From contig JAGWBG010000069.1 of assembly GCA_021296015.1 (NCBI GenBank), positions 1-7,066 of the forward strand: a stretch of 7,066 nt of DNA. The letters are read 5' to 3'. The position numbers and the translations under genes are program-made. Below the pieces are notes generated by a model. It was not told the DNA's origin. It saw only the letters and a program-made list of their open reading frames with translations, and did no database searches. Source of the stretch: Dehalococcoidia bacterium (lineage in GTDB: Bacteria; Chloroflexota; Dehalococcoidia; Lucifugimonadales; JAGWBF01). This document shows positions 1 to 4,891 of the stretch, piece after piece. The first letter of the stretch is position 1, and every line of letters begins with the position of its first letter.

Positions 1-248
1 ACCCAGGCGGGCTCGACCGGGTACCCGTCCCGGACGACGCTGGCCGACCCCACCACCGCCGGGGAGCCGGAGCTGCTGAGGTAGAATAGCACGCCGTCGC
101 CCGTCTTGATTTCGTCGCGCAGGAGGGTGCGTGCCTGGTAGATGCGGACCCCGTCCCACTCGGCGGTCTGGTCCGCTTCTCCGAGCAGGTGGGAGAAGGA
201 GTAAGCCGTCGGTTCCGACTTGAATAGCCAGTACCTCTTCTCTGCCAT
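1..248 (-). CDS. EVE-domain (PUA-like) protein, N-terminal part, cut by the window edge
   Basis: The start is ATG at 248, preceded by a GGGGAG ribosome binding site about 6 nt upstream. The frame stays open for 82 residues to the window edge, so only the N-terminal half or more is present (EVE proteins are usually about 140-155 aa). The sequence begins MAEKRYWLFKSEP and has WDGVRIYQAR at residues 31-40, followed by a KTGDGVLFYLSS stretch (48-59). These match the EVE family signature (YWLxKSEP, WDGVRNYQAR, GDxVLFYHS). EVE domains adopt a PUA-like fold and are thought to bind modified bases in DNA or RNA, with the aromatic and WDGVRNYQAR positions forming the pocket. A role for this copy is not shown. 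It reads away from the small plus-strand module at 828-1187, with a long repeat-rich spacer between. The family call is firm; the biological role is unknown. Confidence 0.9.
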   Translation of the reverse strand, partial: MAEKRYWLFKSEPTAYSFSHLLGEADQTAEWDGVRIYQARTLLRDEIKTGDGVLFYLSSSGSPAVVGSASVVRDGYPVEPAW

Positions 249-310
249 GTATCTCCCCTCGTTAAAGGTACGTTCTTTCGGTTCTTCTCCCAGTCATTCC
301 CATGAAGGCC

Positions 311-345
311 CACTTCCTCCCCTCTTGTGGGGGAGGATTGAGGTG
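311..345 (-). repeat. Dispersed CCTCAATCCT hairpin repeat, copy 1
   Basis: On the plus strand, arms TCCTCCCC (315-322) and GGGGAGGA (330-337) form an 8-bp stem around a 7-nt loop. Read on the minus strand, the unit starts CACCTCAATCC and ends in GGGGAGGAAG. A related unit in the opposite orientation lies at 5931-5963 and shares the CACCTCAATCCT lead, the CAAG loop and a GGGAGAGGA-type right arm. That makes it a member of a short dispersed hairpin family rather than a unique terminator. No T-tract follows on either strand. Confidence 0.6.
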
Positions 346-391
346 GGGGGTATCACCCCCATCCTAACCTTCCCCATTTGATGGGGGAAGG
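342..391. repeat. Two adjoining G/C-run hairpins
   Basis: The first hairpin pairs GTGGGGG (343-349) with CCCCCAT (356-362) over a short loop, with one G-T wobble at its base. The second pairs CCTTCCCC (368-375) with GGGGAAGG (384-391), with a spare G next to the loop. They adjoin the 311-345 hairpin, so three hairpins sit within about 80 bp. They look like degenerate members of the same intergenic repeat class. A double terminator for transcription entering from either side is possible but lacks U-tracts. Confidence 0.5.
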
Positions 392-466
392 GACAACTTG
401 GGCCGGTGACGCCCTTTTCATCCCCCCTATGAGACCTTTGCTGTGACGACGACCGGGCAATCGCCT

Positions 467-499
467 GCCCGCCTGCCCGTCCTGCGGACGCAGGTGGGC
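467..499. repeat. Strong imperfect GC-rich hairpin
   Basis: GCCCGCCTG (467-475) pairs with CAGGTGGGC (491-499), including one wobble pair. After a two-base bulge (476-477), CGTCC (478-482) pairs with GGACG (486-490) around a TGC loop. The stem has 14 pairs in total and would be very stable as RNA or cruciform DNA. No T-run follows on either strand, so it is more like a repeat or structured spacer than an intrinsic terminator. Confidence 0.5.
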
Positions 500-531
500 G
501 CTGAAAGAGGTGTTGATGTTCTCGTGGAACC

Positions 532-624
532 CTAAGCACCCTCAGACGCCCGGCTGTTCAGCTCCGTCTGGGTAATGAACCAGGCAGCGGGCGAGAAGAC
601 CAGCCACAGGATGAAAAGGATCCA
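532..624 (-). pseudogene. Possible remnant of a small membrane protein gene (C-terminal piece)
   Basis: On the minus strand, a 30-codon frame from TGG at 624 to TAG at 534-532 encodes WILFILWLVFSPAAWFIT followed by QTELNSRASEGA. The first part is a convincing transmembrane stretch and the second a short polar tail. Upstream the frame is closed by TGA after about ten more codons, and no ATG, GTG or TTG start lies in it. The only nearby ATG is out of frame. This could be the 3' end of a decayed gene, or chance. I do not recognise a family. Confidence 0.25.
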
Positions 625-757
625 TGTGTTGACTTTGGGAATTATATATCAAATTACACGACTAAACTTATGAATTGATTGGAGGAATGGCATGTTCTTA
701 AAGTATTAACCGGTGTGCTATCACTGACTCCGTGTCCGCCGTCGGTAATGGGTATTC

Positions 758-785
758 TTGACACTCTATATCGCTGTGATATAGC
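758..785 (+). promoter_or_regulatory. Sigma70-like promoter for the small-protein module
   Basis: A perfect -35 box TTGACA (758-763) is followed after 16 nt by TATAGC (780-785), a fair -10 box. Transcription would start near 792 and give a leader of about 35 nt before the ATG at 828 and about 117 nt before the ATG at 909. Both boxes lie inside the dyad described separately, so binding there would block RNA polymerase. Confidence 0.5.
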
Positions 786-792
786 ATGTCAA
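758..792. promoter_or_regulatory. 35-bp near-perfect dyad overlapping a promoter (probable operator)
   Basis: The arms run 758-772 and 778-792 around a 5-bp centre GCTGT (773-777). The outer parts TTGACA (758-763) and TGTCAA (787-792) are exact reverse complements, as are the inner parts CTATATC (766-772) and GATATAG (778-784). Only the two pairs between them mismatch, so 13 of 15 arm positions pair. The dyad spans a sigma70-like -35 and -10, which is the usual geometry for a repressor operator. Because it is symmetric, the minus strand also carries TTGACA with a TATAGA 16 nt downstream, so bidirectional transcription is possible. No T-tract follows, so it is unlikely to be a terminator. The binding protein is unknown. 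Confidence 0.6.
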
Positions 793-827
793 CACCACTC
801 GGCATAGTGTAGAGGGAAGTAGGTAAC

Positions 828-908
828 ATGGCAACATGCTGCGTCAGCAAGAGCAAGTTGGCGGAGGTCTGTAGCATTCTAAAGCCAAATGAAGGAGAGG
901 AAAGATAG
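828..908 (+). CDS. Leader-like small ORF, 26 codons, abutting the next gene
   Basis: ATG at 828 opens a 26-codon frame ending in TAG at 906-908. The next base begins the ATG of the downstream gene, so stop and start are directly adjacent (TAGATG) and in the same frame. A GGGAAG stretch lies about 9 nt upstream of the ATG. The peptide starts MATCCVSKSK, has three cysteines (4, 5 and 15) and ends in the charged NEGEER. Its last codons contain the ribosome binding site of the following gene (GGAGAGG), which is the arrangement expected for translational coupling or a regulatory leader peptide. I know no family match, and a non-translated leader remains possible. Confidence 0.35.
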   Translation: MATCCVSKSKLAEVCSILKPNEGEER

Positions 909-1187
909 ATGTCCACAACCAACAGGAAGAGTACCGAAGAGCGAAGAGAAGCCCTTGCACGGCAAGTGGCCAGCCTCATTAGTCAGGGAAGGCGAGTGGA
1001 AACCCAAAGCGATTTTCAGGCCGTGCTTATCCAGGGCCACCGAGTGAATCACTTACTGCATCTGATACTTACTCTTTTAACGCTGGTTTGGGGGCTTGTC
1101 TGGCTTGCATTGGTCATATTCGGTGGAGAAAAGCGAGAGCTGGTGCAAGTGGACGAGTGGGGTAATCCTACAGTCGCCAGACTTTAA
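909..1187 (+). CDS. Small single-span membrane protein of unknown function
   Basis: This 92-aa protein starts at ATG 909, with GGAGAGG about 9 nt upstream, and stops at TAA 1185-1187. The N-terminal 35 residues are highly charged and probably helical (ERREALARQVASLISQGRR). A short linker carries FQAVLIQGHRVNHLLHL, then a hydrophobic span at about 48-72 (LILTLLTLVWGLVWLALVIF). The tail is GGEKRELVQVDEWGNPTV. The VNHxLHLILTLxT...W core followed by GGEKR and VDExGN resembles a small conserved domain I recall from actinobacterial and other membrane-associated proteins of unknown function. It has its own apparent promoter and operator and may be coupled to the ORF at 828-908. It reads against the minus-strand gene cluster to its right. 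Confidence 0.75.
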   Translation: MSTTNRKSTEERREALARQVASLISQGRRVETQSDFQAVLIQGHRVNHLLHLILTLLTLVWGLVWLALVIFGGEKRELVQVDEWGNPTVARL

Positions 1188-1198
1188 TAGGGAGACCT

Positions 1199-1306
1199 AT
1201 GATCGCGAAAATGGAGCTTCATCGACGACTAAGTAGAATAACCCAGCAGGCCGCCTGGTCAAGAACACCATGCCTGAGCCGATACCAAACACGACAGTTA
1301 AATTAA
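1199..1306 (+). CDS. Doubtful 35-aa ORF following the membrane protein
   Basis: ATG at 1199 lies 12 nt after the previous stop, with AGGGAGA about 4 nt upstream. The frame ends at TAA 1304-1306. The product is basic (many Arg, for example LHRRLSRITQQ), has no membrane span and resembles nothing I know. The ribosome binding site and the close spacing to the upstream gene are its only support. Its end overlaps a minus-strand mini-ORF with an equally good ribosome binding site. Confidence 0.25.
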   Translation: MIAKMELHRRLSRITQQAAWSRTPCLSRYQTRQLN

Positions 1307-1360
1307 GCGTAAATTCCCCATCAATAAGACCTGCACCACCATGTTACGCCGCTTGATCAT
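1298..1360 (-). CDS. Doubtful 20-aa ORF with a very strong ribosome binding site
   Basis: On the minus strand AAGGAGGAGACA directly precedes ATG at 1360, a near-ideal Shine-Dalgarno. The frame (start MIKRRNMVVQ) stops after 20 codons at TAA 1300-1298. It lies 40 nt downstream of the PaREP1-like gene and would be the last member of that transcript. It overlaps the end of the plus-strand ORF 1199-1306 by 9 nt. It may be a real micro-ORF, or the start of a gene destroyed by frameshift, since an adjacent frame stays open and hydrophobic for about 35 further codons. Confidence 0.25.
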   Translation of the reverse strand: MIKRRNMVVQVLLMGNLRLI

Positions 1361-1400
1361 TGTCTCCTCCTTCCGAATCTTCCAGCAGCATGGCAACTTC

Positions 1401-1739
1401 TTATCTACTACTACGTTCAGCCAACAGGCCCAGCACCCGTTCAATGAAGGCCCGCACGATTGGGCGGCCTAATTCCATTTCGTAGTACTCCATGGAGCCG
1501 TTGTAAAAGTTCATGTGAAAGCTGCGGGCAGCCCACACCCCGGCCTGCAAGTTCGCGTCATTAAGCTCATCGTCCAGTCGCTGGCCCGCAGTTATGGTTT
1601 CCCTGTGGGTCCCGTAGTCCCAACCCCTGTCCTGGGATATGGCCGTCATAGCGTGGGAGAAGGCTCCCCACAGCTTTTCCGAGCTTTGCAGGAACTCGCG
1701 GGCCGTTTGAGCGTGCTCCCGGATGCCCATAGTAGTCAT
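1401..1739 (-). CDS. PaREP1/HEPN-like small helical protein
   Basis: This 112-aa protein starts at ATG 1739, with AAGGAAG about 6 nt upstream, and stops at TAA 1403-1401. It is predicted to be largely helical. Residues 12-34 (TAREFLQSSEKLWGAFSHAMTAI, here split only by my reading) carry the SEKLWGA.sHA pattern typical of the PaREP1 family, which belongs to the HEPN-like helical bundles; a conserved-looking GTHRE follows at 43-47. HEPN-type small proteins often partner with nucleotidyltransferases or act in stress and toxin systems. No nucleotidyltransferase is adjacent here, and the catalytic R-x4-6-H motif of RNase-type HEPN proteins is not visible. It follows the acetyl-CoA synthetase gene by 64 nt on the same strand and may be cotranscribed with it, although its function need not relate to acetate. 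The family call rests on pattern memory. Confidence 0.7.
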   Translation of the reverse strand: MTTMGIREHAQTAREFLQSSEKLWGAFSHAMTAISQDRGWDYGTHRETITAGQRLDDELNDANLQAGVWAARSFHMNFYNGSMEYYEMELGRPIVRAFIERVLGLLAERSSR

Positions 1740-1803
1740 GTCATCTTCCTTGGCTGGCGGCTAGTGAATAGTTACCGCTGACCACCAGCCCACTGACTCC
1801 CGC

Positions 1804-3711
1804 CTACTCCTCCAGGGTTGTGATGTCCCCCGGGTCCAGGCCCAACTCCTGGGCTTTCAGGAGGCGGCGCATTATCTTGCCCGACCGGGTCTTGGGCAAG
1901 GTCGGGACAAAGTCTATCTCGGAGGGGATGGCGATTGGGCCCAGCTCATGGCGCACGTGGGCCTGGAGGGTGGATACCATCTCCTGGGAGGGGTCGTTGC
2001 CCATCCGCAGCGTTACGAAAGCCTTGATGGACTCGCCTCGAATGGGGTCGGGCTTACCGATAACCGCCGCCTCGGCCACGGTGGAGTGAGATACCAGCGC
2101 GCTCTCCACCTCCGCAGTGCCAATGCGGTGTCCGGCCACGTTTAGCACGTCGTCGGCCCGGCCCACCACCATGATGTAGCCGTCCTCGTCCTTTAGCGCC
2201 ACGTCGCCGGTGAAATAGCATTCGGGGATGCGGGTCCAGTCCTGGGCGTACCGCTCCGGGTTGCCGTATACCGTGCGGAATAGATGGGGGAAGGGGCGCT
2301 TGAGCACCAGCAGGCCGCCCTTGTTGGGCTCGGTGATGGGCTGGCCCTCCCGGTCAACTATGTCGGCTATCACTCCGGGCATGGGTTTGCCCACCTTGCC
2401 CGGCTTGGTGGGCATGATGGGCAGGGTAGCCAGACAAGGGCCTCCCGTCTCCGTCTGCCACCAGTTATCGGTCATGTATCCCCATTCGCCCGAGCCGCAC
2501 AGGTGCTCATAGGCCCACCGCCATGCCTCGGGGTTCAGGGGTTCTCCGGCGCAGGTCAGAAGGCGCAGGCTCCTCAGGTCCCGGCCCTGGATATAGGATT
2601 CTCCGTAGCGCATGAGCATACGCACTGCCGTAGGAGCCGTGAATATGACGCTGACCCCGTACTTCTCGATAATCTCGTAGGCTGCTCCCGGGCTGGGGTA
2701 GTCAGGAGCACCCTCCCTGAACACGGTGGTTGAGCCGGCTATCAGGGGCGCGTAGACGATGTAGCTGTGCCCCACAACCCACCCGATGTCGGAGGTACAC
2801 CAGAACACGTCCTCGTCTTTAATATCCCAGAAGGTCTTGAAATGGTAGTAGGTTCCCACCATGTACCCGCCGTGGACGTGGAGCACCCCTTTGGGTCTTC
2901 CGGTGGTGCCGCTGGTGTAGAGGATATACAGAGGGTCTTCGGAGTCCATCTCCTCCGGGTCGCAGTGGGGGCTTCCGGACTCCAGAAGCTCGTCGAAGTC
3001 CACCTCTTTGTCGCTGCTCTTGCTGCCGTCGGTGGCCTCACGGTGCCATACCACTACCTTCTCAACTACGTCAAGGCCATTGACGGCCTCATCGGTTATA
3101 CCCTTCAAGTCCACCTTGCGGCCCCGGCGATAGCCGGCGTCCGCCGTAATAATCACCCTGGCGTTGGCGTCCAGGATTCGGTCCCTGAGTGCCCCGACGC
3201 TGAAACCGGCGTACACCACGCTGTGGATGGCCCCGATGCGGGCACAGGCCAGCATGGCGATGGCCCCTTCTGGGGTGAGAGGCATATAGATGACTACCCG
3301 GTCCCCTTTCTTTACTCCCAGGGATTTCAGGCCGTTGGCAAAGCGGTTCACCATCTGGGCCAGCCGCCCATAGGTGAATATGCGCTCGGTGCCGTCCTCT
3401 CCCAGCCAGATGAAGGCTGCCTTGTTCTTCCGCGGAGAATTGACGTGGCGGTCAAGACAGTTTGCCGTAATGTTGCATTTGCCACCCAGAAACCAGCGAA
3501 ATGTGGGATAGTCCCACTGGAAGACCTGGTCCCAGGGTCGTGACCACTCCAACTCCGAGGCGACCTAGGCCCAGAACCCCTCCGGGTCCTTAATGGAACG
3601 TTGGTACTCCTGTTCGTAGTCCTTGAGATTGGCGTTGGAGACCAGAAAGGGAGGCGGGGGTACTACGTCGGTCTCTTTCAGCAGGTGATCAAGCTGCTCT
3701 TGCTGCGTCAT
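1804..3711 (-). CDS. acs: Acetyl-CoA synthetase (AMP-forming), interrupted by an in-frame TAG at codon 49
   Basis: The enzyme activates acetate with ATP and CoA through an acetyl-adenylate. From ATG 3711 (GGAAGGG site, 4-nt spacing) to TAG 1806-1804 the frame is 635 codons, close to the usual length of about 640-650. In full-length numbering I see the P-loop YTSGTTGRPKG (265-275), WWQTETGG (417-424) with the Trp typical of short-chain ligases, YFTGD (499-503), the hinge GRADDVLNVAGHRIG (517-531) and TRSGKIMRR with the adenylation Lys at 612. The first 48 codons encode the family N-terminus (NLKDYEQEYQRSIKDPEGFW), then TAG (3567-3565) interrupts before VASELEWSRPWDQV. The fully open part is 1804-3552 from a TTG without proper RBS spacing (582 aa). 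That start would lack the N-terminal cap but keep all catalytic motifs. Acetate or propionate are the likely substrates. Family certain; activity uncertain because of the stop. Confidence 0.93.
3565..3567 (-). other. In-frame TAG within acs (codon 49)
   Basis: The codon order on the minus strand is Gly-Phe-Trp-Ala-TAG-Val-Ala-Ser-Glu-Leu. In acetyl-CoA synthetases this place usually reads FWAE, so a GAG-to-TAG change (one base) is the simplest origin. The reading frame does not shift across it. Confidence 0.9.
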
Positions 3712-3729
3712 CGTGCCCTTCCTTTTTTG

Positions 3730-3753
3730 GGATTCCGGCGAAGGCCGGAATCC
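3730..3753. repeat. Perfect 10-bp palindromic hairpin between the crotonase gene and acs
   Basis: GGATTCCGGC (3730-3739) and GCCGGAATCC (3744-3753) are exact reverse complements around a GAAG tetraloop. The unit resembles the GGATTCCGGCCTTCGCCGGAAT repeats scattered in many bacterial genomes. It begins 22 nt past the crotonase stop and lies just upstream of the acs ribosome binding site. On the transcribed (minus) strand it is followed by AAAAAA, not a T-run, so it is not a standard terminator. It may act as an mRNA stabiliser or processing stem between two cotranscribed genes. Confidence 0.65.
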
Positions 3754-3775
3754 ATATCTGGAGGATGTGGTTGTA

Positions 3776-4546
3776 CTATCGGTCGCTTGACGAGTCTACC
3801 TGCCCCAACCCTTCAAGAGCCAGCCCGTACCCCAACATGTCGTGCATCAGGCTCTTCAGGTGCTGGGTAAGGGCAACACGTGTATATCGTATCACCAGCG
3901 GGGGCTGCTGGGCTATTTGCTCGGCCAGTTCCCATGCGCGGGGCAGCAGATTGTCTCTGGGCATCACCTCGTTGACCAGCCCCATACTCTGGGCCTCGTG
4001 TGCCGAGATGGTCTGGCCGGTCAGAAGGAAGTACCTGCCCCAGTTCATGCCCATCAGCAATGGGTAGATAATGTGCAACCCGTCTCCCGGGACAACTCCC
4101 CTGGGGAAATGCCCCGAGTCCTGGAAGGCGGCCTCCTCGGCGGCCAGGACGATGTCGCAGAGCAGGGGTATGAAGGAGAGGCGCAACGCCGGGCCGTTGA
4201 TGGCGCTAATTACAGGCACCTCTATGTTCAACAGGTTCATTATGAGGTGCTTGCCTTCCCAGTAGGTAGCGTCCCACTGGCGGGCGGTTACCAGGGGCCC
4301 CTCTCCCCGCGCCCTTGGCGTGGCGCGGGGGCCGGAGAACTCCTCGCCGGCCCCCGTCATAATCACTACCTTGTTGTCCGGGTCGCTGCCTATGTCATAG
4401 AAGGCTTGGGGAAGATCCCGGTGTCAAGGCCCACTGCCCACCTGCATGGTCCCGCCGTTGGGATGGAGGGTAATCTGGATGATGCCATCCCTCCGCTCCA
4501 TACGAACGGTCTCGTATTTGTTGGCGTACTCATCGAATTTTGCCAA
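3776..4546 (-). CDS. Crotonase-superfamily enzyme resembling 6-oxocamphor hydrolase, interrupted by an in-frame TGA at codon 41
   Basis: The frame runs from TTG 4546, with GGGAGGTGG 4 nt upstream, to TAG 3778-3776. Its 256 codons match the length of 6-oxocamphor hydrolase, a crotonase-fold enzyme that cleaves a C-C bond of cyclic beta-diketones. In full numbering FDEYANKYETVRMERRDG (4-21) and NKVVIMTGAGEEF (58-70) form the first half of the fold, NGPA (117-120) the oxyanion-hole region, and FQDSGHFPRGVVPGDG (141-156) carries His146 and Asp155. From memory, His145 and Asp154 are the catalytic dyad of the camphor enzyme. The third histidine I recall there (His122) is a Leu here, so the substrate may differ. 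An in-frame TGA (4426-4424) splits the gene; the remaining open part starts at GTG 4366 and lacks the first two strands. The acs gene follows after 64 nt. An ordinary enoyl-CoA hydratase/isomerase is the alternative call. Confidence 0.85.
4424..4426 (-). other. In-frame TGA within the crotonase gene (codon 41)
   Basis: The codon order on the minus strand is Gly-Ser-Gly-Pro-TGA-His-Arg-Asp-Leu-Pro. Family-like sequence continues in the same frame on both sides (GIIQITLHPNGG before, QAFYDIGSDPDNKVV after). Compared from memory with 6-oxocamphor hydrolase, this segment is about one codon longer, so a small insertion or compensated indels are possible origins as well as a point mutation. Confidence 0.85.
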
Positions 4547-4891
4547 GGTCCCACCTCCCGGCGAATTCCGTTTCGCACAAACTCTCGCCCTTCCCCCTTC
4601 CCTTCCCCCCGTGTGGGCTAATAGGGGTATGTAAATTATCAGACAACCAAAACAGGACAGCTTTTTAACCCAACAAGCCGCTCACCATCTCATTCCGAGG
4701 AGCAGGGCGACGAGGAATCTGAAATTCACGCCTTAATGCACACCGTTATGGAAAGCCACGTCTTTAGATTCCTCACTCCGCTTCGCTCCGTTCGGAATGA
4801 CAACTGGAAACATTTCCTGTTCTACATACCCCTGTTAGCCCCGTGTGGTAGATGGTCGTCCGGTAGGCTGGGATGGGGGGATAGCGTTGGA
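4547..4891. other. Intergenic region holding a nested inverted-repeat element
   Basis: This is the spacer between the alpha/beta hydrolase stop (4892) and the crotonase start (4546). It holds the ribosome binding site of the crotonase gene at its left end, a pyrimidine-rich stretch (about 4583-4610), and the inverted-repeat element at 4607-4848. A GATAAT hexamer on the minus strand (4640-4635) could be a -10 box for the crotonase gene, but I see no good -35 box. No gene is supported here. Confidence 0.6.
4607..4848. repeat. Nested inverted-repeat (MITE-like) element, about 240 bp
   Basis: Outer arms GGGCTAATAGGGGTATGTA (4615-4633) and its near-exact reverse complement at 4823-4841 match at 18 of 19 positions. 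Ten bases, CCCCGTGTGG, occur as a direct repeat at the two ends (4607-4616 and 4839-4848), reminiscent of a target duplication. Inside lies a second inverted pair: TCATTCCGA...GAGGAATCT (4690-4720) and AGATTCCTC...TCGGAATGA (4766-4800), with related GC-rich bases between. The centre (4721-4765) has no ORF. Such symmetry without coding capacity is typical of MITE or REP-type non-autonomous elements. Mobility is not shown. Confidence 0.55.

Larger units (their letters stand above)
249..757. other. Repeat-rich intergenic spacer without a convincing intact gene
   Basis: This spacer separates the divergently read EVE gene and the plus-strand small-protein module. The first part (about 311-500) is made of back-to-back GC-rich hairpins, listed separately. 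The middle (about 532-624) has a minus-strand reading frame that looks like the end of a membrane protein but has no start. The last part (about 635-720) is visibly AT-rich (AATTATATATCAAATTACAC) and leads into the dyad and promoter at 758-792. Open frames on either strand here lack ribosome binding sites and have low-complexity translations, so I do not call them. Confidence 0.6.

Noticed and set aside
311..499. CRISPR array
   Set aside because: The repeats are inverted hairpins of differing sequence with no regular direct repeat and spacer period, and no cas genes are visible.
294..539. Minus-strand ORF of 81 codons in the hairpin-rich spacer
   Set aside because: It translates through G/C-run repeats into low-complexity sequence and has no ribosome binding site.
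698..979. Minus-strand ORF of 93 codons opposite the start of the small membrane protein gene
   Set aside because: It overlaps the promoter dyad and the better-supported plus-strand genes and has no ribosome binding site or family resemblance.
2767..3543. Long plus-strand ORF of 258 codons opposite acs
   Set aside because: It is exactly antisense to a gene with unmistakable acetyl-CoA synthetase motifs, has no ribosome binding site, and is explained by codon-position bias in GC-rich DNA.
3565..3567. Genome-wide reassignment of TAG to a sense codon
   Set aside because: TAG is the natural terminator of acs, the crotonase, the alpha/beta hydrolase, the HEPN-like gene and the 26-codon leader ORF in this same window.
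4424..4426. Selenocysteine at the TGA of the crotonase gene
   Set aside because: The corresponding position in relatives I can recall is not Cys or part of the active site, and I see no convincing bacterial SECIS-type stem-loop right after the TGA.
3842..4621. Long plus-strand ORF of 259 codons opposite the crotonase gene
   Set aside because: It is antisense to a clear crotonase-family frame, its translation resembles no protein, and it lacks a ribosome binding site.
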